Below, in pieces: positions 1 through 12,000 of a stretch of 64,000 bases of DNA. Under the pieces are notes generated by a model. That model worked only from the letters and a program-made list of their open reading frames with translations. It searched no databases and was not told the origin of the DNA. Every line of letters begins with the position of its first letter. The first letter of the stretch is position 1. The translations under genes and the position numbers were made by a program. Origin of the DNA: Lycium barbarum (Eukaryota > Streptophyta > Magnoliopsida > Solanales > Solanaceae); assembly GCF_019175385.1 (NCBI RefSeq), contig NC_083344.1, forward strand, positions 57,660,782 through 57,724,781, read 5' to 3'.

Positions 1-547
1 CAACATTCAATTCAATTCAACTCGATTCAATTCAATTCAATTCATATGACTTTCAAAGCATTTTAATCAACATACAACTTCGTCCAACACCTTCCAAACT
101 CATAAACTACATCAACATTCCCCACATTGACAACATTAATCACAATAACACAAGACTATATGAAGGTCACATTCTCCTTCAACAACTTACAAACGATTCC
201 AACTTCATTTTCAATCATTAAATTCTCATTTTACATTATGTAATCCACAACGACACCAACTAGAATATCACATGAACTCGATTCATCATAGCTTACCAAA
301 CAACACCATTTTCGGCCATCACACATATGTCCATGAATTTTCCATCTTTTCTATACATTACAACAACAACAACATACTACATGAAATTAATTCAATCTTT
401 CCTCACAACATTACACATACCATACACGGCCACTTACAACATCCATATTTTCATGGCTTTTATTCATCTCCACATACCATAACAACCATAACATTAAATA
501 AAATTAGTTCATCATTCCAATCATAATACACAATATACACGGCCATA

Positions 548-635
<88 letters not shown>

Positions 636-1346
636 TTCACGGCCACACATCAAACACACACACTTTCATGAATTCCATCCATTTTCACACATTACAATAC
701 TCACAAACCATCCATGACACATAAAAGGGATGAAAACCTTACCTTTCTCTTCAACTTCCCACTTGGTTTAGGGTTGGTATATGACACCAAAAAGCCTTCT
801 ACTTGCTTCAACAATCACTCCATGATGTAGAGGACCTTCCATTAGGTAGGAAAAGTGGAAGGAAATAATTTTCCTTGGTCCTCACCTTTCCCCTAAAATT
901 CGGCCACCATGGCCGAATTCCCCCCCCCTTTTTTTTTTTTGCTTGTTCTTTCTTTCTCTTCCACTCTCTTCAATTAGAAGATGACCACATAGATATATAT
1001 ATAGCTCTACATGTATGTGAGGGGCACATGCTTTCCCCTCCATTTTCTAGAGTTTTCTTTTCTTTTTCTCTTTATTTTATTTTCTAGAATTCTCTTCACC
1101 TTTCTTGAGAATTAATAAAGAAGACCAATTTCTTCTTATGTACACTTTGGCCCTTCAGGAATTTTCTTGAACTTTGTGAAATTACTATTTTACCCCTAGC
1201 CTTCCACAATATTTCCATACCATAATATTCATGAATATTATTTATAACCAACTCGTACGTCGAAATACATTCGGAAAATGGTCATTCCCTTCGCTTTACC
1301 GCGACTACCTTGAAATATCCAAACGCATAAAATACGGGATATAACA
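1..1346 (-). repeat. LTR C, copy 1 (solo LTR, cut by window edge)
   Basis: End of a long terminal repeat read on the minus strand. Its right terminus is CGGGATATAACA, followed by cttag (1347-1351), the same five bases that precede the complete second copy (18953-18957), so boundary and target duplication are clear. It contains a TATA-like run (991-1004), a minus-strand donor-like GTAAGG (737-742), a C/T homopolymer tract (920-940) and a TA microsatellite. It differs from copy 2 by only a few substitutions apart from the microsatellites. No coding capacity. It lies inside LTR A. Confidence 0.85.
551..630. repeat. (TA)40 microsatellite
   Basis: Perfect TA run of 80 bases within LTR C. The same site in the second copy (21449-21468) has only 20 bases, so the tract changed length after the two copies separated. 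Confidence 0.97.
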
Positions 1347-2739
1347 CTTAGTTTTCTTGAAGATAGGAAATTCATGAAGAAGGAGGAAATTCGTGCCATA
1401 AGATTGATGCCTTAGAAAGAAAGGACTAGCCTCACATACCTTTGTCGTTTAACTACTCTATTTCTTGCTAGTTCTCCTTTAATGCTCACGTCTTTACCTT
1501 CAAAAGAATTCACACTAACATTAGCTAAGCGATTATAAGAACGTGCTTACTGAAGCTAAAGAAAATTGGGTAGTATTTCCTTTGTTTATATGATTTCCTC
1601 CATATTCCATATCAACTCCCAAACATCCGTAACATCATTCATAATATCATAAATAACAATCATCATTTATCTACATTATCCACATTTCACAATTTCCCTT
1701 CAACTTCCCCATAATCATGGTCATAATTCACTATTACGTTCTTTCACGTATAGTGCTCATTCCATGTTCTAAACGTCATTCATAATCTACTTACAATCAC
1801 AACATATCCATATTCATTATTCATTCCAAACTACTACTCAACAATAACACTATTCCCACATTTATGACCCATTTTCTAAATTCTTCAACAATACAAGCGT
1901 TTCAACTTCTCAATATCTTAAACATCATGAAAATATCATAAAACTTACCTTAGATATTGTATGAACAAGCCTTGAGTAGCAATACTCTTCTAGCACCAAA
2001 AACCCTAACTCACTTCCTTTGAAATTTCTTGGCTTAGATGACTTTAATGGGTTTCATACTCTTGATTCTTGTTAGTTTGATGAAGTTGATCATCAATTTC
2101 CTTTGAATTCTTGTGGATGAAATGTATGGAACCTTCTAGAGGTCTTAAGAGAGATGAAGGAATGTGGGAAAATGAATTTAATGAAGTGGGAACACATTTA
2201 TATAATCAGAACTTATTCAGCTCGTCGGGACTTCAACGGACACTTATACGGTCCGTGGAACATTTCACGGTTCGTATAAGTGGTCGTGGTTCACCACTGG
2301 CTAGACATCATCTCTGCTGGGTATTCCACGGACCAGTATACGGTCCGTGGAAAGTTTCACGGTCCGTGGATGTGGTCGTGGAACTCACTGCTTTTTCCGA
2401 AGTTGTCCGCGTCGTTTCGTTTGGTCTCCAATCCTTAGACAACCTTCTTAAAACTTGTTTAAAACTTCATTAATGATCTAACATCCTTAAAACTCGCCCT
2501 CAAGGCCTTGCCAAATAATTCTTAACGCAATAATTTTATGAAACCTTTCCTAAACCTCACTTATACTCCACTTATTCTTATCAATCCTTATTCCATCAAT
2601 TCATGTAACTTCAAGATCTTAACATACGCATTCTAAGACTACCAAATATTCGTCTTATAGTCTTATGAACTTCTTGTTACCCTCAAGCTTGCATTGGTTC
2701 ATTCATTATGCGACGTCATGAAATTTCCTAGGTGTAACA
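1347..2739 (-). repeat. LTR A, copy 1 (start-proximal part)
   Basis: Minus-strand LTR ending in GTGTAACA (2732-2739); the rest of it lies beyond nested LTR C, left of the window. Read on the minus strand it has palindromic ACGGACCGT motifs (about 2250-2370), a TATA-like TATATAAATG (about 2199-2210), a consensus splice donor GTAAGT (plus ACTTAC, 1943-1948) and a second donor-like GTATGT (plus ACATAC, 1434-1439). The 120-aa open frame on the plus strand (2111-2473) runs through the palindromes antisense to LTR transcription and is not a gene. Confidence 0.8.
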
Positions 2740-3418
2740 AAGGAATGACATTTGATGACCCTAATTAAGATTTCAAAGACATTCGAGGTAAGAGTAGAAA
2801 GTTTGCCAAGAGAAGGCAAGACATACGATAGGTATCGAAATGGAATTACATGTAACAAGTTAACGATGACTTAATGATGTTTTGGAGAAGAGTTATAATG
2901 TCCCTTAGATTGTTAATGAGGTGATAAACAAGTGTTAAGAAGGTTCCATAAGGATTGGAGATCAAACGAGTCGACGAGAATGAGTTCGGAAGGACTGGGC
3001 ATTATACGGCCCAACATACTGGCTGTATAAATTATACTGGCCGTATGTTTGGCCATATAATCAACCCAGATTAGCACCCCTCACTGGACCAAAAGTACGA
3101 CCAAACATACGGTCAGTATAATTTATACGGACCGTATGTTGGTCTGTAGAAATTGGTCGGGATAGATTTGAGTATTATTAATAAGGGATCAAGTTCATTT
3201 CATTTTATTTTCCCTTCACTCCCCTTCTCTGTAGAACATTTCTCTACACTTCTCCCACAAGAATTCAAGAGATATTAGTGATCAACTTCATCAAAGTAAT
3301 TGAATCAAGTGTAAGAAACCCATTAAAGTTCATCAAAGACCAGGAATCCAAGTGAAGGTGAAACTAGGGTTTTGCTCAAGTGAAGAGTTTCCACCCAAGG
3401 TTCATTCCTACAACATCT

Positions 3419-3428
3419 AAGGTAAGTT
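3419..3428 (+). promoter_or_regulatory. Candidate leader-intron 5' splice site
   Basis: TAAGGTAAGT matches the plant donor consensus AG|GTAAGT. It is about 245 nt downstream of the TATA-like box of LTR B and 1,929 nt upstream of the acceptor before the E1 gag ATG. The site recurs at the same relative place in the other LTRs. Splicing itself is inferred. Confidence 0.55.
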
Positions 3429-4207
3429 TTATGGTATTTCCATGTTGTTTAAGGTATTGAAAATTTGAAACACTTGGATTGTAGAAGGATATAGAAAATG
3501 GGTCATGAATGTGGAATAGTGTCATTTTTGAGTAGTAGCTTGGATTGAGTCATGATTCTTGTTATGTTATGATTATAATCATGTTATATATGATATTAAG
3601 AACTTGGGATAAAAATTGTGTATGAGTGAATGTAATAGTGTGTTATGACCATGGATATGGATGACTCGAAGTGAATTGAGGAATATGGATAATGTAGGTG
3701 AATAAAGACCATTGTTATGATGTTGTGAATGTTATTATTGATGTTTGGGAGTTGATATATGATATGGAGGAAGTCGTATAAATAAAGGAGATGCTGTCCA
3801 ATTTTCTCTAGCTTTAGTCATGTAGGCTAAGCTATCAATTTTCTAATGATAGTATAACTCTAACGAAGGTAGAAATGCGAGCATTGAAGGAGAACGTGCA
3901 AGTGATAGAATAGTTGAACAGAAAGGCATGTAAGGGTAACCCTTATTTCATAAGGCATGCTTCTTTGGCCAAATATCTAATCTTCTATAAGCCTATGATG
4001 TCCTCCAAATGATTCTAACTTTAAGAGCTACTAAGCTCATGACTCTCGATATGTTATGATTGTACTAAATTCCTCATATGATAAGTAATCCTCTAGGGAT
4101 AGATGTAATGAACGACGATAATAATGACACTAAAGACGCTTATGAGCTTTTATGTATATGTGCCTATGTATGGCTATTATGAAACCCCGAGCTTATATGG
4201 CTGGGTA

Positions 4208-4208
<1 letters not shown>

Positions 4209-4258
<50 letters not shown>
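4209..4258. repeat. TA microsatellite in LTR B
   Basis: About 50 bases of alternating TA. The second copy has only a short interrupted tract at about 25041-25050. Small plus and minus ORFs across it are repeat artefacts. Confidence 0.95.
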
Positions 4259-4259
<1 letters not shown>

Positions 4260-4633
4260 GTATTGCGCGCGCACCACTGTAGTTGGGTACGGATAACCCT
4301 GAGCCTTGGTAGGGCCAAGTATGTATAATCACGAAGCCTAGCCATGGTCGGGTACGCGAAACACCGAACCTTCGGGGTCGGGTATGCTATGTAAATGATG
4401 TGAATATGAATATGAATATGAATATGAATATGATTACGTATACGAAATGTACATGAGTACGGATATGAGTACGGATGCGGATATGGATGTATGTACACAA
4501 TCACGCATTAAAAATGGAAAGTCCCTATGAAAAGCAAGTAAGTATCCATGACGTTGGATCTACTACCTCCCATCTTATGCTATTTCTTATGTTGCTTATT
4601 ATGCTTCTATAATGATGTTGATCATCCTTTACA

Positions 4634-4695
4634 TACTCAGTACATTCTTCGTACTGACGTCCTTTTGTTTGTGGACGTTGCGTCATGCCCGCAGG
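4634..4695 (+). other. Triple-hairpin block of LTR B
   Basis: Three adjacent inverted repeats: CAGTAC/GTACTG, then ACGTCC/GGACGT around a T/G-rich loop, then a GCG..CGC stem ending in GCAGG. Other LTRs have the same layout with a different second stem (CCCCC/GGGGG). The block lies in the predicted leader RNA. Confidence 0.6.
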
Positions 4696-5147
4696 TGGCC
4701 AGGGAGACAGGCTTGATCCATAGCTTTATTACTCAGGGACTACATAGCGGAGCTCCATTTCTTTCGGAGCTATAGCTTTTGGTATTTTATTCTTTTGTGT
4801 ACATATATATGGGCATAGAGGGGTCCTGTCCCGCCTATTATGATATGACATACTCTCCTTAGAGGCTCGTAGACATGTGTATATGGTTAGATGTGTTTGG
4901 CCTTGTCGGCCTATATTTTGGATATCGTTTTGTTAGCCTCGTCGGCTTATGTACATCTATATGGGCATTGTTATTGATGATGATATATATGTATGGCTGC
5001 CCAATGGAATTAGAATGAATAATGGATGGAAAGTATGATTTAGCTATGTGGCTCACCTAGATATAAATGTGAAAGTATGATAAGAGGTGCCCGGGTGGGT
5101 TAGCACCGGGTGCCCGTCGCGGTCCTCCGGTTGGGTCATGACAAAAG

Positions 5148-5164
5148 TGGTATCAGAGCAGTTC
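5148..5164 (+). other. Primer binding site of E1 (tRNA-iMet)
   Basis: TGGTATCAGAGCAGTTC begins four bases (aaag) after the LTR end. It is complementary to the 3' end of initiator tRNA-Met, the usual primer of plant Ty3/gypsy elements. Confidence 0.92.
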
Positions 5165-5335
5165 TGTCCTAGGGTGTGTCTACGAGCCGTGTCCAGTAGA
5201 GTCTTGGTTATGGGTGTGTTGCGCGCCACACTTATAAACAAGAGGCTGCGGGCATTTTCGGAATGAATGACCTTCTTTCTTCATAAGATCATGCGATAAA
5301 GCTATGATATAAGAACTTCCTTCTCCTTAAACGTG

Positions 5336-5352
5336 TGTTATGTGTTTCAGAA
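5336..5352 (+). promoter_or_regulatory. Candidate leader 3' splice site before E1 gag
   Basis: GTGTTATGTGTTTCAG followed by AA and the gag ATG at 5353. A pyrimidine-rich stretch and a CTTAAAC branch-like motif lie just upstream (5315-5332). E2 has the same arrangement (TTGTGATTTCAG, AA, ATG at 17622-17620, minus strand). Confidence 0.5.
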
Positions 5353-6740
5353 ATGCCTGTAAAGAGAAAGGCTACGGCAGCCCAAAAGGGCAAGACAGTG
5401 GCAGCAAAGCAGGCTGAAAGAGCACCGCCAACGGTTGTAGAGGAAAGTGAGTCCCAGAATGCGGCTCAATCTCAGTCCTCCCATTCAGTGCCTATTTTTG
5501 AGGAACGTGAGGGAGCCTCAGCCCCAGCTCCAGCACCTCCGGCTCCTCCACCGGATGCTTCGGGCCAAGATGTAAAAGAGGCCATTCATTTGCTTACTCA
5601 ATTGGTTGCTGCCCAGACTCAGCGGCAAAATACAGGGCAAGGTGATAGGGCTGTTAGTGCAAGGGCCCGTGATTTCATTAGCTTGAACCCTCTGGAATTC
5701 TTTGGATCAAAGCCGGATGAGGACCCTCAGAATTTTATTGATGGAATGTTGAGGACGCTTCGGTTGATACATGCTTCAGACACCGAATCAGTGGAGTTAG
5801 CATCCTATAGACTGAGGGATGTTGCGGTTCATTGGTACACGATTTGGATGGCTTCATGGGGAGCCAATGCACCTCCCCCGGTATGGCAAGAATTTGTAGA
5901 TGCTATACTCTGACATTACCTGCCTCCAGAAGTTCGGTGAGCTAGAGCCGATAAGTTCTTGAATTTGAGGCAAAGAAGCATGAGTGCTTTAGAGTATAGT
6001 CTCCGCTTCAATTCCTTGGCTAGGTATGCTTCGGCCATGGTAGCGGATATGGGTGACCGAGTGCACCGATTTGTGAAAGGCCTAGGGCCACATTTGATGG
6101 ATAGGTGCTTGACTACGTCCCTTCAGGACAATATGGATATTTCACGCATTCAAGCCCATGCTCAAAATTTAGAAGAAAGCCTACAACAACAAATGAGTGA
6201 GCGTGAGCATGATAGGGGTATAACAAGAGAGCTAGATCTTCGGGTCCGATGAGTGAGTTTAGAGGCGGGCACAGACAACTGTTTTCTAGGCATTCAGGCC
6301 ATTCTATGACTAGTGCGCCTCCACGATTTTCAAGCCGGAGATTTGATAGGACTACTCATTTCGGGCCGAGTCAGAGCTTTTCGGGATCGCAGTTCAGAGG
6401 TGATTCGGGTCAGACAAGGCCACCCATGCCACGATGTTCCTAGTGTGGGAAGTTACATTGGGGCCAGTGCCGATTGGGTTCAGAGGTTTTCTATTCATGT
6501 GGTCGACCAGACCATATTATGCGAGATTGCCCCTCAGTTGGTGGTAGAGGTAGGACCCAGCCTTCAGGGTCGGTAGCCGGATCTTCGTCATCTATACGCC
6601 CTATGGGGCTAGGTTCACATGCGCCAGCTGGCCATGGTAGAGGCAGAGGGAGAGTCCCCAGTTCTAGCTGTCCTCAGCACCATATTTATGCTATGGCTAG
6701 ACGCCAAGATCTTGAGTCTTCTCCTGATGTGGTCACAGGT
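5353..6740 (+). pseudogene. E1 gag, degenerate (Ty3/gypsy)
   Basis: Nucleocapsid/capsid precursor of a chromovirus-type retrotransposon. The start is ATG 5353 (MPVKRKA); earlier in-frame codons are non-ATG. A lysine-rich N-terminus and a Pro/Ala-rich segment precede a retrotransposon gag domain (about 5590-6180; WYTIW, PPEV, SLARYA and SGLGPHL-like motifs). Stops follow at 5911 and 5938 (the second an R to TGA change), a frameshift near 6230 and a stop at 6441 just before the zinc-knuckle region, whose first knuckle cysteine is a phenylalanine. It runs into the protease remnant. Not translatable as one protein. Confidence 0.88.
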
Positions 6741-8667
6741 ATTTAGAGTCAAACCGGAGTCGATCAAACCTTTTGAGGTGTCTACACCCGTTGGTGAATC
6801 GGTAATAGCTAGCCGAGTATATAGAAACTGTATAGTTGTGATTTGTGACTGTCGTACTATGATTGACTTGCATGAGTTAAAAATGGTAGATTTTGATGTT
6901 ATTATGGGCATGGATTGGTTGGCTTCTTGCTATGCCAATGTTGATTGTAGAATGAAAATGGTTCGTTTCCAATTTCCGGGAGAACCTGTTTTAGAATGGA
7001 AAGGGAATACTGCGTCACCAAAAGGTAGGTTTATTTCCTATCTTAAAGCAAGGAAAATGATCACAAAAGGTTGTATTTATCATCTAGTACGGGTTCAAGA
7101 TGTAGAACCTGAACCGCCAACTCTTCAGTCAGTTCCCGTAGTGAATGAGTTTCCGGATGTATTCCTGGAAGAGCTTCCAGGCCTCCCTCCCGAGCGGGAG
7201 ATTGATTTTTCTATTGATGTGTTGTCAGACACCAAGCCTATATCTATTCCCCCTTATAGAATGGCTCCCGCAGAATTGAAAGAGTTGAAGGAGCAATTGA
7301 AAGACTTGCTTGAGAAAGGCTTTATTAGGCCTAGTTCATCCCTGTGGGGAGCACCCGTATTGTTTGTCCGAAAGAAAGATAGCTTGAGAATGTGCATTGA
7401 CTATCGGCAATTGAATAAGGTGACGATTAAGAATAAATATCCTCTTCCGAGGATTGATAACTTATTTGACCAATTACAAGGCGCCAAATGATTTTCAAAG
7501 ATAGATTTGAGGTCCGGGTATCATCAAGTGAGAGTTAGGGAGAAAGATATCCCTAAGACAGCCTTCAGAGCAAGCTATGGCCATTTTGAGTTCCGCATAA
7601 TGTCATTTTGGCTAACTAATGCACCGGCTAAATTTATGGATTTGATGAACAATGTGTTCAGGCCCTTCCTAGATCTATTTGTGATTGTATTCATCGACGA
7701 TATCTTGGTGTATTCTAGATCCGAGGTAGAACATGCGGATCATTTGCGTACTGTCCTTAGAGTCCTTCAAACTCGAGAGCTATTCGCCAAATTTTCTAAG
7801 TGTGAGTTCTGGTTGAACTCAGTGACATTTCTGGGGCACATTGTTTCAGCCGATGGTATTCGGGTAGATAGCCAAAAATTGAAGCCGTGAAGACTTAGCC
7901 AAGGCCCACAACTCCTACGGAGGTTCGTTACTTCCTGGGCTTAGCAGGTTATTACAGGAGATTTGTAGAAGGTTTTTCTTCTATTTCTGCACCACTCACA
8001 AAGCTGGCACAGAAATCAGCAAAGTTTCAATGGACAGATGCTTATGAACGTAGTTTCCAAGAGCTAAAAGATAGATTAACCTCTGCCCCAGTCCTGACAC
8101 TTCCATAGGGATTGGAAGGTTACGTTGTTTATTGCGATGCTTCAGGCATTGGGCTAGGCTGTGTGTTGATGCAACATGGAAAGGTGATTGCGTATGCTTC
8201 AAGGCAATTACGAAAACATGAGAAAAATTATCCAACCCATGACCTTGAATTGGCTGCAGTGATCCATGCATTAAAGATGTGGAGACATTCCTTGTATGGT
8301 GTTCATGTGGATATTTACATAGATCATAAGAGCCTTCAGTAAATCTTCAAGCAGAAGAGTTGAATTTGCGGCAGCAACGATGGTTGGAATTGCTAAAAGA
8401 TTATGATGTCGATATCCTATATCACCTCGGAAAGGCAAATGTTGTGGCTGATGCTCTTAGCCGTAGATCCATGGGAAGTTTGTGTGATGTACGACCAGAG
8501 AAAAGAGAAATGGCTCGTGAGCTCCAGCAGTTAGCTAGCCTAGGAGTTCGAGTAGTGGACTCAGGTAGCACGAGAACTACCATTCAGAATTCAGCAGTCT
8601 CGTTGCTAGTAGTGGAAGTGAAAGAGCGACAATACGAAGATCCCATGCTGATGCATTACAGAGATAC
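6741..8667 (+). pseudogene. E1 pol part 1: protease remnant, RT, RNase H
   Basis: Domains in order: protease C-terminal half ([16 protein letters not shown]), reverse transcriptase with [13 protein letters not shown] and the catalytic FIDDIL (about 7690-7707), RNase H (VYCDASG, about 8130; DHKSLQ) and the start of the connection/integrase region. A deletion at about 6741 removes the protease active site (DPGST in E2). Further damage: TGA replaces Trp at 7488, a frameshift near 7880, a stop at 8106, and a stop plus frameshift at 8340-8355. The frame is interrupted after an HYRD motif by LTR D, with gatac duplicated, and resumes at 14517. Confidence 0.9.
8663..8667. repeat. Target duplication gatac (left, LTR D)
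   Basis: gatac at 8663-8667 and again at 14517-14521 flanks 8668-14516. Pol reads in register across one copy, so this is the target site of a single LTR insertion. Confidence 0.93.
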
Positions 8668-9041
8668 TGTTATATCCCGTATTTTTGCAGGTTGGATTAT
8701 TCGTAAGCTAATCGACATAAGTTCAAGGACAAGATTATTTTTGAGATATGAGACAAGGACTTTTTAATCCCGATTTTAATAGTGCTCGGTTTGCACATTA
8801 ATTACAATTAGTGTAGAAACATTAGTGAAGATTAATGATTAATTAACTTAATTAGACCACTAAGTGGGCCCCACTACAACGTGGCTGAATTTGATTGGTG
8901 CATGCCATAGTGGGACACATGTCAAGTGGGCTGGCCACATGTCAAGTGGATAGGCAGCATATATATATATAAGTGATGACTAATTAGTAGTCATACACTT
9001 CATTTCATCTTCTCTAATTCAATTGAGAGCAAGAACCAAAC
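8668..9041 (+). mobile_element. Solo LTR D, left part
   Basis: Starts TGTTATATCCCG and matches the E7 LTR start at 59388. It holds a TATA-like run (8960-8972) followed by a C/T-rich probable start region (8995-9025). It is interrupted at 9042 by LTR F. The rest of D is 12097-14516, giving about 2.8 kb without F. Confidence 0.9.
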
Positions 9042-12000
9042 TGTCACGACCCAACCCCGTGGGCCGCGACTGGTGCCCTACTTAGGCACCCCAAACAGAC
9101 TCACAACCCAGATCATCATATTAAGACTCATTCAGACTTAACATACGTTGTTCAAACTGAAAACTAATAGCAGACGTCACACAAACATTGATCGAACACT
9201 TATCTTAAGCGGTCGCCCGTGCAGAACAGTCATATCAAAATCAGAAAGGTGGCGGAATATACATCGCCCAAATGCACACACACACACGTACGAACTCATG
9301 GGCCGTCTTGGCCATGGTAGCATACGGACCGCTTAAGAACGTAAAACAGATCCACATACAAACACACCGGACCCACGACCCACAAATATGACTACAGGCC
9401 TCTAGAACAAAACAGAACATACGAACATATGACGGGACAGGGCCCCGCCGTACCCACACAGCTACAAATGTACAGAATACACGCACAGCAAAAGGTATGT
9501 ACCAAAAGTTAAGCTCCGGATCAAGGGGAGCTCTCCAAAATAGCAGAATAGGTAGCCTAAACCGGAGGATCACCCACACGAGCTTCTGTACCTGCGGGCA
9601 TGAAACGCAGCCCCCCCCCCCCCCCCCCCCCCGAAGAACAGGGGGTCAGTACGGGAGAAGTACTGAGTATGTAAAGCAGAAGGTACAGAAATCACAATCA
9701 TAACTGGTGTCAGAAGGAACAAACACAAACGTCAAAGTAGCAAATCAAACCTGTACGGAAGATAAATGTACAAATGCAAATAAAAGTCATGTATAAGGCT
9801 TAGGAACGTGGTCACCCCCCGACGATGGTGCCACAACACATCATACTCCAGAAGTTTTTCAAATCTCCGTACCGTCTCCAGACAAATCGTATCACACACA
9901 TATCACATCATCAGAACATATCAAATGCCATATCACATCATAACTCCATAGACGGTAACCGGCCCTATGGCGAGGCCTCGGAAACCGTAACACATCATAC
10001 TTCCGAATATGGTATAGCGCGCACGATCACAAAGCCGGCCCGGGTACCGACGAACGAAATCATAGCGAATGGCACGAACGGAGTAGTGCAGAAACCATAT
10101 GCATATCAAAAGTAATTTACAAGACTCGACATATAATTACATATAGGCATATACCGACGCCAGAAGGCTCGGGGTAGGAGTCAGGGCGATCAAAATTTAT
10201 ATATGGAAGTTACGAAGTTCCAAACTGCAAAACCTTTGAAAAGCAATTCACAGATCATTTTCCGAAAATCTAACATCATTCATAGTGCAAAACGTTCAAT
10301 AACGATATAGGAAATTTCAAACGGACCTTTGAGTCATAGGCAAATGATTGCTTTTCATATCGAACGAAAATGAGCCAAACAAACCAAATAAGGGAAGCCT
10401 CGGGGCTTGCGGGCCCACCTTGAGTCAAATCGAGGCAGCGGACACAAATCACAGACTTTAGGCTCCATAAAGCCATCTATAAAAGTTTCGGAGAGATTCG
10501 GACACAACAGCAAAAGTTAGGAAGGTTTGAACATTCTTTCAACCAAATGTAAGGAATAGGTTTCAATTGCGCTGAATGAATAGTGCCCAAACTTGCACTT
10601 GGATTTCCAAGAGTAGAATTATCCCCGAGGGTCCGATCTTAACCTAGTATGACTAGGACATGCCAAAAGAAGGAAAGGTAGGCTTTACATACCTGGATTG
10701 CGCCTTACGCTCGTCAAATCTCAATTCCCGTTTCGTCCAAAAACTGCAAATGGTCACTTTTACCAGTTACTATTCATGAAAGTTAACATCTTAATCTTTG
10801 GGTTATACTTGGCTACCGAAATTTCGGCAGCATTTCCCCTATAAATCTAACACCCCCGAGACTTAGCTCGGCTCAAAATACATCAACAACAACAACCCAA
10901 ACATCACAAGCAACATAAATCACAATCAAATCATTCTAACTTCAAAGTTCTACCTTACTACACAAGTTGACAACTTTCATTCAAACTTCACAATTCCAAA
11001 CGTACGCCCACATTATTGTATTCATTCACCCATTCAAGATTATTCAAACCCATCCCAATTACACTCCAACAATATACAAAATTTCCCGAGGTTCATTACT
11101 TTCCATATTTCATCCAAAACATCAAAACTTACGGCGAACATTCTAACTCGCATTGTTTCATTCCAAATTCATTAACATCAACCATAAGTCATATTTAAAG
11201 TCTTTAGCATCATAGATATACAATGATATACACAAATATACCAAAGATATATACTTTCCCATAATGTTCCGAAATCCTTTTCCAACGCCAATTCAATTCA
11301 TTAAACAATCATTTAAGTTATAAAGGCCACAACGACGCAACTAACAAACTTAAACGAAATCAAATTCATCTTGTCCTCCACAATTCATGGCTCACGGCCA
11401 CATACCAACATATGCACACACACGGCTTTCTACACACACATCCAAGTTATGGGATTCTCGTCTATTCTCAATCCTTAACACATTCATATCAATTCCATAA
11501 CATTAGAGGGGCAAAATTCTTACCTTTTCTTAAGTTTCCGACTTGTCGCAAACGCGCACCTTCCGCCAAACTAATTGTACCCCGTCGGAGAGCGTCTTGA
11601 GTACTTTACAATATGTGAAGAACAAGGATTTTTGGATCAAACACAAGGCTTGGGATTTTTTTTTTTTTATTCTTATAGGGGTTCTCGGCCGAGAGCCTTT
11701 CTTTGGTGTTGCTCAATTTTTTTTTTTGTGTTTTGTTTTAGTTCTTGATAACTCCAAAGGGAATATGGATATATATCCAATTATAGGTCATGTGTATATC
11801 ACATGACCTTAAAAAAATGTGGGCTTGGACCTTGTCTTGGCCGGCCACTTCAAGGATTTGGGCCTCAATTTTTTTTGTTGTCCAATGCTTGGCCCAATTC
11901 ATTAAAAGTCCCGTTTTGTAATCCCCGAAACAAATTTCCGAAATTCCATATTTACCCTCGGCCTTCCCCAATGTCTTGACATTATTGATTTCGTAACCAA

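Larger units (their letters stand above)
2740..5143 (+). repeat. LTR B, copy 1 (5' LTR of E1)
   Basis: Plus-strand LTR that abuts LTR A, is its diverged inverted relative, and ends in GGGTCATGACA at 5143, four bases before the primer site. No TGTTACACC start is visible, so its first bases are missing or displaced by A. It holds ATACGG/CCGTAT palindromes (3001-3150), a TATA-like AT-rich box (3173-3186), a consensus donor AAG|GTAAGT (G at 3422), a GC-type second donor-like site (3926), mini-hairpins (4180-4390) and the triple hairpin (4634-4695). Copy 2 is 23574-26020. Confidence 0.85.

Noticed and set aside
272..526. 84-aa open frame, identical at 21170-21424
   Set aside because: AT-rich, His/Asn/Ser/Ile-biased translation of LTR C; no domain, and identity is explained by the near-identical repeat copies.
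2111..2473. 120-aa open frame repeated at 22945-23307
   Set aside because: It lies in LTR A antisense to LTR transcription and across the palindromic cassette. Conservation between the copies only reflects recent duplication.
4193..4504. 103-aa minus frame with long Tyr/Ile and His/Ile repeats
   Set aside because: Translation of the TA and GAATAT simple repeats.
5148..5164. Possible tRNA gene (also at 17811-17824 and 39157-39172)
   Set aside because: Only the complement of the tRNA-iMet 3' end is present, with no cloverleaf or internal A/B boxes; these are primer binding sites.
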